A stretch of DNA of 39,539 nt from Lewinella cohaerens DSM 23179 (GTDB lineage Bacteria > Bacteroidota > Bacteroidia > Chitinophagales > Saprospiraceae): the NCBI RefSeq assembly GCF_000379805.1, contig NZ_KB903543.1, positions 13,650-53,188 of the forward strand. The letters run 5' to 3'. Made by a program: the position numbers and the translations under genes. The notes beneath the pieces were generated by a model that was not told where the DNA came from, made no database searches, and saw only the letters and a program-made list of their open reading frames with translations. Each line of letters opens with the position of its first letter. The stretch's first letter is position 1. Below, piece by piece: positions 32,983-39,539 of this stretch.

Positions 32983-33870
32983 ATGAAAAAGCTCAACAAA
33001 AAGGAAGTAAACCAAGAAGTCTTTGACCTCTACGACCGATATGCACACAACAAAATAGACCGGCGTACTTTTGTCGAGCAACTATCCATGTACGCTGTAG
33101 GTGGACTGACTGTTGCCAGTTTAATGGATTACCTGATGCCTAAATATGGGAGCAAACTACAGGTACAAGTCAATGATCCACGCTTAAATTCGGAATACAT
33201 CCATTACGATTCCGCTGAAGGAGGTGGCAGTATTAAAGGTTTGCTTAGCCGCCCTGCGGAAAACACCGAAAAGCTACCGGGCATCATTGTGGTCCATGAA
33301 AACAGGGGGCTCAACCCTCATATCGAAGACGTCACCCGTCGGGCGGGGCTGGCAGGTTTTATTGCTTTGGGGCCTGATGCGCTTACCCCGCTGGGTGGCT
33401 ACCCCGGCAATGACGATGATGGCCGTACCCTACAACGGCAACGCGACAAACTAGAGATGCTCGAAGATTTCATTGCGGCCTATCACTACCTCAAAGCACA
33501 CCCTGAGTGTAATGGCAAAGTAGGCGTGGTAGGTTTCTGCTTTGGCGGCTGGATATCCAATATGATGGCCGTCCGTTTGCCGGAAATGCCAGCAGCAATA
33601 CCCTTTTACGGCAGCCAGCCCAAAGTAGAAGATGTGCCTAAAATAGGAGCAGCGCTACTCCTTCATTTTGGTGAATTGGATGCGCGCGTCAACGCTGGCT
33701 GGCCAGCCTACGAGGCCGCCCTTAAAGAGCATGGCAAAACATACGAGGGCCATATCTACCCCGGTGCCAACCACGGTTTCCATAACGACACGACGCCTCG
33801 TTATGATAAAGATGCCGCCGAATTGGCCTGGACACGTACCATCGATTTCTTTCGGGAACACCTGCAATAA
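32983..33870 (+). CDS. Dienelactone hydrolase family protein with Tat-like N-terminus
   Basis: The start is set at 32983 (MKKLNKKEVN); an open frame from 32887 overlaps the previous gene. The 295-residue alpha/beta hydrolase has the DLH triad: nucleophile C186 in GFCFGGW, D233 in GELDARV and H264 in GANHGFHND. E106 lies in the HENRGL motif that in DLH activates the Cys. N-terminal residues 24-52 (KIDRRTFVEQLSMYAVGGLTVASLMDYLMP) carry a twin Arg followed by a hydrophobic stretch, suggesting Tat export, although the RR motif is preceded by ~26 residues. The classical enzyme opens dienelactones in aromatic catabolism, but exported Bacteroidota homologues probably act on other esters or lactones. 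A 52-aa membrane protein gene follows 12 bp later. Confidence 0.88.
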   Translation: MKKLNKKEVNQEVFDLYDRYAHNKIDRRTFVEQLSMYAVGGLTVASLMDYLMPKYGSKLQVQVNDPRLNSEYIHYDSAEGGGSIKGLLSRPAENTEKLPGIIVVHENRGLNPHIEDVTRRAGLAGFIALGPDALTPLGGYPGNDDDGRTLQRQRDKLEMLEDFIAAYHYLKAHPECNGKVGVVGFCFGGWISNMMAVRLPEMPAAIPFYGSQPKVEDVPKIGAALLLHFGELDARVNAGWPAYEAALKEHGKTYEGHIYPGANHGFHNDTTPRYDKDAAELAWTRTIDFFREHLQ

Positions 33871-33882
33871 ACGGGGCTTACT

Positions 33883-34041
33883 ATGCTAACGATAGCCCTT
33901 CTGATTGTCACCGTTACCGTCGCGGCTGCTTACAACGAAGAGTGGATGCCCCACGCCATTGTGCTGGCTATTCTCAGTATGGTTAGTGGTACGACCTGGG
34001 GCTTACTCACTATCCTTCTTTTTCGGTGGATGGGAGGGTAA
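33883..34041 (+). CDS. 52-aa two-TM membrane protein
   Basis: Short frame starting MLTIALLIVTVTVAAAYNEE. Two hydrophobic stretches (residues ~1-17 and ~25-48) are separated by NEEWMPH, and it ends FRWMGG. It starts 12 bp after the dienelactone hydrolase stop, so it is probably co-transcribed and possibly translationally coupled. The hydrophobic pattern and position favour a real gene. Function unknown. Confidence 0.55.
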   Translation: MLTIALLIVTVTVAAAYNEEWMPHAIVLAILSMVSGTTWGLLTILLFRWMGG

Positions 34042-34052
34042 TTTTTTTTTAC

Positions 34053-34092
34053 TACATAGGCATATAGTTTTTAAAAACTATGTGCCTATGTA
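34053..34092. terminator. 20-bp loopless palindrome between convergent genes
   Basis: TACATAGGCATATAGTTTTT and AAAAACTATGTGCCTATGTA are adjacent and complementary with one mismatch, flanked by a T run on one side and A run on the other. The layout suits a bidirectional terminator. It belongs to the same CACATAG spacer family as 5940-6100; TATCACATAGACATATAGA occurs inverted just after it at 34106-34124. Confidence 0.5.
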
Positions 34093-34138
34093 ATAAAAAG
34101 CACTTTCTATATGTCTATGTGATAAAAACTCAGCACCC

Positions 34139-34795
34139 CTACTTAAAAGTATTATTACGCATCACCAAACCTTGCAGTTGAGTATCCGTAGCAATTTGCT
34201 CATCGGGAGGCCAACCCATCATTCCGCCTTTCTCTACATGACTGAAGTAGATGACATTACTGTTGCCATTCTCTTCGAAAATGTTCCCGTCCAGTAGTAG
34301 GGATGGGCCTTGATAAATAATACTGTATTCACTGTTTTCGTGAATGAAATTATTCAATACGCGCAGGTTATCCACATTGTAGGAAGCGATGCCTACAATA
34401 CCACTACCGTTCAGGTCGCAGCCTTCTACCAATATATCCGAGCTATTTTCAAGTAATAAAACGTTGCCTGTACACCCTACTGGGCCTGACGGTTCTATGT
34501 GAGTTGCTTTGAAATTGATCAACCGAATGTTAATGCAATTAGCCACATGAATCACATGATCTGAAAGCGAATTTACGGTAAGTGTTGAACCATTACCATC
34601 AATGGTGATATCCTGTTTTCCATCTAGCAGGATCGTCTCATCCAGTAGGTAGTCTCCTTGCTTTAGTTTCACAGAGGTACCGGAGGCAAGCGCGTTCAAA
34701 GACACTGTTAAATTATCGGTCACCAGTAGGCCTGCACTCCCACAAGAGGCAGCCAATAAGGAAGCGACGAAAACAAAAATGGCTGTTTTTTGCAT
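34139..34795 (-). CDS. Right-handed beta-helix lipoprotein, 218 aa
   Basis: The signal peptide ends in LLAASC, a good lipobox, so the protein is lipid-anchored. The body repeats beta-helix rungs: DITIDGNGSTLTVNSLSDHVIHVANCINIRLINFKATHI, DILVEGCDLNGSGIVGIAS, NLRVLNNFIHEN and LLLDGNIFEENGNSN. They resemble pectate-lyase/PbH1 parallel beta-helix proteins. No catalytic Asp/Lys set of a pectinase can be identified. A surface carbohydrate-binding or degradative role is possible. The protein is short for the fold (about seven rungs). It is followed upstream by repeat copy D. Confidence 0.82.
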   Translation of the reverse strand: MQKTAIFVFVASLLAASCGSAGLLVTDNLTVSLNALASGTSVKLKQGDYLLDETILLDGKQDITIDGNGSTLTVNSLSDHVIHVANCINIRLINFKATHIEPSGPVGCTGNVLLLENSSDILVEGCDLNGSGIVGIASYNVDNLRVLNNFIHENSEYSIIYQGPSLLLDGNIFEENGNSNVIYFSHVEKGGMMGWPPDEQIATDTQLQGLVMRNNTFK

Positions 34796-34832
34796 AACAT
34801 TTGGAAATTTTCCACAAGGTAGATGATTAAGA

Positions 34833-34850
34833 AGAGCTTGTTGAAAATTT
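34833..34850. repeat. Solo end of the large palindromic element
   Basis: AGAGCTTGTTGAAAATTT differs from the left end at 20795-20813 by one missing base and one substitution. No matching opposite end is found nearby, so this is either a remnant or a separate short element. Confidence 0.4.
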
Positions 34851-34920
34851 CACAAACTGATGGTAAATCAGTGTGACGTTTTTGGGAACATTAAGCGACG
34901 GAGCTAATAGAATTATCCTT

Positions 34921-35049
34921 TTGGCATCCCCGCCACCTGCGGGGCGGCCAGGCTATCCGGCATCCTGCGGAATGCCTACTATCCTTGGCTGTGCTCGCTC
35001 CGCTCCGCCGCGCTCCCCTATTCGGTCCGCACAAATTCTACCTTACGCT
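34921..35049 (+). repeat. GGCTATCC-hairpin structured repeat, copy D
   Basis: A first hairpin (CCCCGC/GCGGGG) precedes GGCTATCC (34951-34958). The second hairpin has quite different arms (GGCAT/ATGCC) from copies A and C but lies at the same place, just before CTATCC (34979-34984). The change with preserved pairing is the strongest sign of a selected fold. It fills most of the gap 34796-35088. Confidence 0.6.
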
Positions 35050-35088
35050 ATCCCCTCTATCATTTTTGCCAAACGGCGAAAGTTCAGC

Positions 35089-36135
35089 TCAGCGCAAAAT
35101 CCCCAGGTGAATAATTCGCCCACCTGTCATGTTTACCGGGTTAGTGCTTTTGCCAATTACAATACCCGCCTCGGGGGCTAAGTAGGTCTCGATTACATCT
35201 CCAAAAGCATTTTTCAAAACACCGATCACCTCCCCTTTTTCTACTTGCTGTTTTAATTCCACGGGGATATCCAACAAGCCTCCTTGTGTCGTGTAAATCC
35301 AATAGGATTTCTTGCACACAACGGCCGCACCTGGTTCGTCTTTCGCTGGTGAAGACATCATCTCCAACCACACCAAAGTATTTAAAATGCCATCCACTCC
35401 CCGCCATGTCATTTCCGGCTGATACACCTGGGGGTCTCCGTATTCTACCGTAATGGTCGGAATACCGTTCAACACCGCTTCGGCGCGTAAGGTCCGAGGG
35501 CTCCCAGCAGCTGCGCCCGCCGATGGGATGCCTTTGTTATCAAGAATAATATCTGCATACTGCAAAACAGCCATCTGGGCCAAGGTCTCATCTGCCATAT
35601 CCGCACGTACATACATGCTGTTGATTCGGCCAAAACTCGCCGTGTGCATATCAATTTGGTAATCGAAGTGGCGGACAATCTTATCAAATATTCGAAAAGC
35701 GTATTGTTGGCTGCGGTTACCATTCTCTTTGCCTGGGAAGTTGCGATTCAGGTCTTCATCATCAATAAAACGGCGACTATCCATATTCAAACTAACAACA
35801 TTGAGGCCAGGTACACCAACAACCGTACCCCGCAAGTTGTCTAAATCCAGCTGTTGAAAAACTTCCTGAATGATCGGAATCCCGTTTAGTTCATTGCCAT
35901 GAATGGCCGCGGTTAACCCTAGCACTGGCCCTTCTTCGCTACCTCTTGCCACCATAATGGGCACATACACGGGTTGGCCCAGGCCATTGTCCACCAAATG
36001 AAGGTAGTATTTGCTGATCTTCCCCTCTGGAACCGCAGCGAGGTCTAGCTGATCGATGATTTGAATATCGCTCTGGCTATTAAAAAAACCAAAAAGACAC
36101 CCCACACACAGGAACAACAACATGTTCTTTTTCAT
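35089..36135 (-). CDS. Succinylglutamate desuccinylase/aspartoacylase-family (M14-like) hydrolase
   Basis: The start is set at 36135, opening a signal peptide (KKNMLLFLCVGCLFGFFNSQ); an upstream ATG at 36207 gives a non-signal extension. The 348-residue product has the zinc site of the AstE/AspA family: HGNELNG (H79, E82) and H164 in DMHTAS. R131/N132 in DLNRNFPG would bind the substrate carboxylate, and catalytic E231 lies in TVEYGDPQ. The family hydrolyses N-acyl amino acids or related amides. Export to the periplasm argues against a role in internal arginine degradation and for a peptide- or acyl-processing role. The C-terminal part (GGLLDIPVELKQQVEKGEVIGVL) is a biotinyl/lipoyl-like barrel segment typical of the family. 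Confidence 0.88.
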   Translation of the reverse strand: MKKNMLLFLCVGCLFGFFNSQSDIQIIDQLDLAAVPEGKISKYYLHLVDNGLGQPVYVPIMVARGSEEGPVLGLTAAIHGNELNGIPIIQEVFQQLDLDNLRGTVVGVPGLNVVSLNMDSRRFIDDEDLNRNFPGKENGNRSQQYAFRIFDKIVRHFDYQIDMHTASFGRINSMYVRADMADETLAQMAVLQYADIILDNKGIPSAGAAAGSPRTLRAEAVLNGIPTITVEYGDPQVYQPEMTWRGVDGILNTLVWLEMMSSPAKDEPGAAVVCKKSYWIYTTQGGLLDIPVELKQQVEKGEVIGVLKNAFGDVIETYLAPEAGIVIGKSTNPVNMTGGRIIHLGILR

Positions 36136-36378
36136 AGCAGCAAATTCTATTAAAAAACAGTGATAAATCAAGTTCATTTCTAATCTCGATGGTATGCCAA
36201 TGTTCACAACATGTGAATAATATCAAAAAAACGCCAAGAAGAATTAAATTCTTCATCTCTTCAGAATCATTGGTTTGTTTTAATGACCGCTCAACTACTT
36301 CTTTTTGCGCAATACCTATGGATTCATTTCCAGGAATGAAGATAGCTCAGTACCCGCTATTTTTTTTAAAAAAACATG
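36136..36378. other. Intergenic region, nothing coding
   Basis: AT-rich DNA upstream of the deacylase gene. The only notable word is TTCAC-AACAT-GTGAA, a short inverted repeat around 36203-36217. No promoter match was found beyond AGAATTTG near the start codon. Confidence 0.4.
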
Positions 36379-36420
36379 AGTCAGACTGAATTTTGGCCTT
36401 AGCCAAAATTCAGCCTGACT
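36379..36420 (-). terminator. Hairpin with T tract, probable terminator of the cytochrome operon
   Basis: AGTCAGACTGAATTTTGGC and GCCAAAATTCAGCCTGACT pair over 19 bp with one mismatch around CTTA. On the minus strand it is followed by CATG and seven T (A tract at 36368-36374). Confidence 0.6.
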
Positions 36421-36480
36421 TTAACTTAGAAAGAGTTCGTAAATAGCTAACAAGAGTGATTTATCCGACTATTTATAGAA

Positions 36481-36516
36481 AAGCCCATGATTTCACTAAT
36501 AGAAATCATGGGGCTT
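36481..36516. repeat. Hairpin AAGCCCATGATTTC/GAAATCATGGGGCTT
   Basis: A 14-bp stem with one bulged G around a 7-nt loop, between the cytochrome c stop and the upstream hairpin. It is the second of three palindromes in 200 bp. Confidence 0.55.
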
Positions 36517-36542
36517 CGTCTTTAATGATAGGTTTTGCCGTT

Positions 36543-36580
36543 GGTCAGCACGGATTTTGATGACAATCAAAATTCGGGAT
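36543..36580. repeat. Hairpin ATTTTGAT/ATCAAAAT with TCA/TGA outer arms
   Basis: The inner 8-bp stem (loop GACA) is extended by CGG/TTCG and GTCA/TGAC. AAAATTC-GGGATGACT resembles AAAATTC-AGCCTGACT in the hairpin at 36379-36420, suggesting the two belong to one family. Confidence 0.5.
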
Positions 36581-36620
36581 GACTCCTATTTTGCTTTTCA
36601 GCTAAACCGTTTATACGTAA

Positions 36621-37586
36621 TCAATCCGCTACCACCAGCCCTGACGGAGCGTTATTGTCCTGAATGGGAACCGTTTTCAGGTAAGCCCAAATCGCTGCAA
36701 CTTCATCATCGGTAAGAGATGTAAAAGGCGGCATCGTTGACGAGAGCATCCGCCCATCGGGCCGACGGGCCTGTCGGATAGCTTTGCCAAAGTCATCCAG
36801 GGTCCACTCGCCCAGGCCATACTCCGGATGCATGGTCAGATTAGCGGAGATGGTTAAGGGGCCAGCCACACCTCCTACCGGGTTGCCACCACCATAATAC
36901 CCCTCTGAAAGCCAAGGCTCATGATCATTATTCGTCTCAAAAGAAGCCGAGTGACACTGGTAGCAATTGAATACCGCATCCGCAAGGTATTTTCCACGCG
37001 TGACCAAGTCATCCAACGGAGGAGAAGGCACCGGGCCATCGGGTATCGGCCCAGGTTTAAAGACCATCCTCGTCAGTGCTTTCGCCAGGAAGTTCAACTT
37101 GTTGTCGGGCCAGTACTTTTCTACTGGCTGTACCAATGGCGCATCCGACCTCAGGTAAGCAATTACACTGTAAAGGTCTTCATCTGACATTTTAAAATAC
37201 GGCGTCATAAACGGCAACAACTGAGACCCATCGGGTTTAATACCCGTGCGGATAAGATGCACCAACTCTTCGTCCGTATAACGCCCCAGACCTGCCTCTG
37301 GGTGATTGGTCAAATTAGCCACATAGACATCCCCAAAGTCCTTCTCGGGCATGGGCCGCCCCGCCAGATTTCCGTCCTGATTGCGATGGCAAATCACACA
37401 ATTCATAGACACAATACGGGCACCTTGTGCCAATGCCAGGGAGTCTCCGTAGGGAATCGTTACATTTTCGGGTAACCGAACCTCATAAACGGGAAGCGGA
37501 GCCAGGGAATTGTAGGTGGCAGCCAAGGCTATAAGCACAGCCAACCCTCCCAATATCCACAATAGAATTTTGAATAACTTAGACAT
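36621..37586 (-). CDS. Membrane-anchored diheme cytochrome c
   Basis: A 321-residue protein with an N-terminal TM anchor (LFKILLWILGGLAVLIALAA) and two class I cytochrome c domains. Heme 1 is at CVICH (63-67) with a candidate axial Met127 (LPFMTPY). Heme 2 is at CYQCH (208-212) with Met285 (SSTMPPF). Each domain ends in the usual DEELVHLIRTG / DEDLYSVIAYLR and DEVAAIWAYLKT helices. It acts in periplasmic electron transfer. The layout resembles cytochrome subunits that serve dehydrogenases, but no dehydrogenase is adjacent. It starts 24 bp after the SnoaL-like gene, forming a two-gene operon. Confidence 0.92.
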   Translation of the reverse strand: MSKLFKILLWILGGLAVLIALAATYNSLAPLPVYEVRLPENVTIPYGDSLALAQGARIVSMNCVICHRNQDGNLAGRPMPEKDFGDVYVANLTNHPEAGLGRYTDEELVHLIRTGIKPDGSQLLPFMTPYFKMSDEDLYSVIAYLRSDAPLVQPVEKYWPDNKLNFLAKALTRMVFKPGPIPDGPVPSPPLDDLVTRGKYLADAVFNCYQCHSASFETNNDHEPWLSEGYYGGGNPVGGVAGPLTISANLTMHPEYGLGEWTLDDFGKAIRQARRPDGRMLSSTMPPFTSLTDDEVAAIWAYLKTVPIQDNNAPSGLVVAD

Positions 37587-37610
37587 AATGATTGCGTTTG
37601 GATAAAGAAA

Positions 37611-38090
37611 TTACCCTTCGGTGGGTGGTGCAAAAGAGTGGACGGGAGTCACCTGAAAAAGGTGGATCATCCATCGGTTGTTTCCATCCTTTTTTAGAAT
37701 CGCCATTACTGCAACATTAAACCTATCTACTTCCTCGCCTGCGGCGTTGGTGCTATTTGCGTCAACATTCAAGGTTACTGCGGCAATGGCAGGACTGAGG
37801 TACTGTACCTTTTCTGCTGAAAAAGAAGCGTGCCCCGTTTGTCCCTCCAGACTTTTGAAATAGCCTACGTGTGATTGAATCATCGCTGGGCGGCCCTGCA
37901 TCCGCATTCCCATCGGGTTAATCAGTTCTCCATCCTCCGCAAAGTAATTTCCATAACCGACGGCATCGTACGCAAAGAAGGTCGTAATAGCCTCTTGGAC
38001 CGTCGCTACTGCGGGATCGCTCTGCTGTGCGGATAAACCAGTAAAAAGAGAAGCGCAAAAGACGAGTGTAAAAACAATAGTGTTCTTCAT
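37611..38090 (-). CDS. Exported SnoaL/SgcJ-like protein (NTF2 fold)
   Basis: A 159-residue protein with a signal peptide (residues 1-21, ending LSAQ). It has an NTF2-like domain of the SgcJ/EcaC or DUF4440 type: VQEAITTFFAYDAVGYGNYFAEDGELINPMG, GRPAMIQSHVGYFKSL and RWMIHLFQVTPV. Such domains often bind small molecules; catalytic residues are not evident. It is the first gene of an operon with the diheme cytochrome, and the upstream region carries a direct repeat (38167-38197) that may control both. Confidence 0.85.
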   Translation of the reverse strand: MKNTIVFTLVFCASLFTGLSAQQSDPAVATVQEAITTFFAYDAVGYGNYFAEDGELINPMGMRMQGRPAMIQSHVGYFKSLEGQTGHASFSAEKVQYLSPAIAAVTLNVDANSTNAAGEEVDRFNVAVMAILKKDGNNRWMIHLFQVTPVHSFAPPTEG

Positions 38091-38126
38091 GATAAAGTGA
38101 TTTTAGGTTAATAAAAAAGAACACCA

Positions 38127-38134
38127 CAAAGATG
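38127..38134 (-). promoter_or_regulatory. Possible -7 element of the SnoaL-cytochrome operon
   Basis: On the minus strand CATCTTTG is one base off TAnnTTTG. No TTG lies 20 bp upstream, so the promoter may need an activator. It is 37 bp upstream of the start codon. Confidence 0.35.
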
Positions 38135-38166
38135 GGGGCAGCACCAAGGCTACCGCTAACAGCCTC

Positions 38167-38197
38167 GTCGCAAATCTTGACTTATTTGTCGCAAATC
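38167..38197 (-). promoter_or_regulatory. 10-bp direct repeat with 21-bp period, candidate activator site
   Basis: GTCGCAAATC occurs at 38167-38176 and again at 38188-38197 (GATTTGCGAC on the minus strand), exactly two helical turns apart. It lies just upstream of the weak promoter of the SnoaL-cytochrome operon. This spacing is typical of AraC-family or response-regulator dimers. Confidence 0.45.
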
Positions 38198-38276
38198 AGG
38201 GGTAAATCACTCATTATCAGCTAACTTAATCCAAAAATACGCCGCAGAGGTACTGAGCCTTTTTTGAGCCACAAAA

Positions 38277-38335
38277 AACACTAAAACACAAAATAGCACA
38301 GAATATTTTTTGTGCGTTTTGGTGCTTTAGTGGCT
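38277..38335. repeat. Imperfect palindrome (AGCCACAAAAAACAC.../...TTTAGTGGCT)
   Basis: AGCCAC-AAAA-CACTAAAACAC pairs imperfectly with GTGCGTTTTGGTGCTTTAGTGGCT. AT-rich spacer element in the gap 38091-38483; the rest of this gap shows nothing beyond the direct repeat and promoter remnants. Confidence 0.4.
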
Positions 38336-38483
38336 ATTCCTGCTTCCTTCCGCAAACATATGAGACGCGGAGGTTCGGAGGTTTTTTCTTAAAACAACCG
38401 TGCATGTTAGTTCTCAAACTATCTCTCTGGCCTCCTGACCAGCAACAAGGCACACCACTTATCTTTGGCAGAAATATTGTTTC

Positions 38484-39143
38484 TTATTGAGTCACGCTAT
38501 TACCTCTAAACATTTCTTGATTATACTTAAAAACTAATTGATTTTTAAATTCTCTAATTAAGGAACATAAGGCACCAATTTTATCGTATCTAGGAGAGCC
38601 TCTAATTATTAATTGATATGTCTTTTTGTTACATTCTTGTGCTTGGGGTCTATTCCCTTCTAAAACATAACCGAAACCATCTAATACTTCATTCATTTCA
38701 AATCTTGGCTCTGTCCAATAGTTAAATTCATAGATCATCTCTTCCAACTGTTCCCATTCTTCTTCGGTTATCCTGATCTGATCGTTTTCACACTCATCAA
38801 ACCAGTCATTTTTATTCAAGCATTTCACTTTTAAAGAATAGCCTGAATTACTTTTCTCAAACTTTATAACTTCACCATAGTCGTGTGAAGAATAAAAGAT
38901 CAATTGATATGTAGGGTTTAACTGTCCTTTTATTGGTCTCTCTTCGAATTTCTCACTTAATGCATCTCTATAAATTAGAAAATTTTCTTCTGAAATTGAA
39001 TTTATTGTGTCATATAGGTATTCTTCCTGAGCATACTTTAAACAACTGCTATTCTCGTTACCACAACAAAACAGTGCCATAGTTAGCAAAAGGATAAAAA
39101 AAGTCATTATTAAAATAGACTTTTTTAACATTATTATAATCAT
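38484..39143 (-). CDS. AT-rich lipoprotein, 219 aa, unknown family
   Basis: The signal region MLKKSILIMTFFILLLTMALFCCG suggests a lipoprotein (Cys at or near residue 27); the second Met (codon 5, 39131) is probably the better start. The mature part is rich in Asn, Lys, Glu and aromatics and includes YQLIFYSSHDYGEVIKFEKS, ITEEEWEQLEEMIYEFNYW and KKTYQLIIRGSPRYDKIGALCSLIREF. No family recognised. The base composition is clearly more AT-rich than its neighbours, a possible sign of transfer. No partner is adjacent. Confidence 0.7.
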   Translation of the reverse strand: MIIIMLKKSILIMTFFILLLTMALFCCGNENSSCLKYAQEEYLYDTINSISEENFLIYRDALSEKFEERPIKGQLNPTYQLIFYSSHDYGEVIKFEKSNSGYSLKVKCLNKNDWFDECENDQIRITEEEWEQLEEMIYEFNYWTEPRFEMNEVLDGFGYVLEGNRPQAQECNKKTYQLIIRGSPRYDKIGALCSLIREFKNQLVFKYNQEMFRGNSVTQ

Positions 39144-39302
39144 GATTACTATGGCTTTTGATTTTTTTATTCAAATTGACTACAACATATGATATCACGC
39201 TGGCTCCCTGACCATCTAACCTCTTGCTCTCTAACCGGGAAACCAACAAGATAGTACATCGTAACCTAGGGACTACGGTGCACTTTTGTAAAATTTAGTG
39301 TT

Positions 39303-39331
39303 CCTGCCTGCAAGGCCAGCTTGCAGGCAGG
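39303..39331 (-). terminator. Hairpin downstream of the AraC gene
   Basis: CCTGCCTGCAAG (39303-39314) and CTTGCAGGCAGG (39320-39331) form a perfect 12-bp stem with a 5-nt loop, 35 bp after the AraC stop codon on the minus strand. T-rich DNA follows only weakly, so it may be a dispersed palindrome instead. Confidence 0.4.
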
Positions 39332-39365
39332 CAGGTTCGTGCTTCCGTCGCTATAAAAAATAAGA

Positions 39366-39539
39366 TCACTCCTCCCCCACCTCACTCGGTAAGACCCCGA
39401 AAGCAGATTTAAAGGTTTTAGAAAAATAGGAGAGGTTACCAAAGCCCACTTCCAGGGCAATTTCTGAAACGGTACCTGCTCCCTGCTCCAAGAGGTGCTT
39501 GGCACGCTGGAGGCGAAAATTGCGGATGATCACCGTGGG
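39366..39539 (-). CDS. AraC-family transcriptional regulator (C-terminal fragment)
   Basis: Only the last 57 residues lie in the window. They contain the second helix-turn-helix of an AraC/XylS domain: RLQRAKHLLEQGAGTVSEIALEVGF, then GNLSYFSKTFKSAFGVLPSEV, matching the family signature (IA..VGF.N.SYFSK.FK..FG..PS). The full gene would extend beyond 39539. The input domain is unseen; it could be a membrane regulator like the one at 19678 or a two-component hybrid. The stop codon is at 39366-39368. Confidence 0.92.
   Translation of the reverse strand, partial: PTVIIRNFRLQRAKHLLEQGAGTVSEIALEVGFGNLSYFSKTFKSAFGVLPSEVGEE

Noticed and set aside
34873-35181. 102-aa plus-strand frame upstream of the deacylase end
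   Set aside because: It is a translation of repeat copy D and overlaps the deacylase gene; no protein-like features.

Overview
The window looks like a chromosomal segment of a Bacteroidota bacterium, most likely a Saprospiraceae/Lewinella-like lineage. This rests on the gene families present, not on a database match. Three kinds of evidence support it. (1) Several clean Bacteroidota-type promoters (TTG, 20 bp, TAnnTTTG) precede rpsA, a tRNA-Gln and a small membrane protein gene. (2) Two proteins end in type IX secretion (T9SS) sorting domains. (3) Other families are typical of the phylum: CRTAC1/UnbV beta-propeller, CarbopepD_reg_2 with its N-terminal Cys motif, DUF7619-like repeats, DUF4197 and hybrid membrane/AraC regulators. 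No phage, integrase, transposase, plasmid or CRISPR genes were seen.

Layout. 1-1845: 3' part of a secreted TPR + FG-GAP/UnbV protein. 2014-3294 (minus): a CarbopepD protein and a MazG-like pyrophosphohydrolase. 3632-5734: ribosomal protein S1 with a long acidic N-terminus, its own promoter and a terminator. 6106-9308: YwqG-like protein diverging from an RND/MMPL exporter. 9639-13589 (minus): overlapping cluster of hemerythrin, a DUF3142-like lipoprotein and a 766-aa exported protein. 13789-13860: tRNA-Gln. 14229-20772 (plus): DUF4197, a HEAT-like protein, a GAF protein and an AraC-type regulator. 21503-23952: a T9SS NHL propeller, a SnoaL-like lipoprotein and a small membrane protein. 24056-26557 (minus): a membrane-spanning STAND NTPase with a probable extracytoplasmic Cys-rich domain. 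27155-28111: a fatty acid desaturase. 28347-31328: a large T9SS protein. 31508-34041: a helical protein, a Tat-like dienelactone hydrolase and a 52-aa membrane protein. 34139-38090 (minus): a beta-helix lipoprotein, an M14-type deacylase, a diheme cytochrome c and a SnoaL protein. 38484-39143: an AT-rich lipoprotein. 39366-39539: the C-terminal end of another AraC regulator.

The most distinctive property is the intergenic DNA. It carries several families of dispersed, strongly palindromic elements. One family (copies near 9336, 21000, 23511, 28120 and 34921) keeps a GGCTATCC...CTATCC frame around hairpins whose arms change but still pair, which suggests a selected fold. A second, about 125 bp with terminal inverted repeats, has one copy just after rpsA and an inverted copy upstream of the STAND gene region. 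A third is a ~200-bp cruciform at 20795-20997. Short spacer microrepeats recur and appear to have entered the 5' end of one reading frame (12958-13135). The best candidates for something new are the solo trans-membrane STAND protein and the covarying repeat family.
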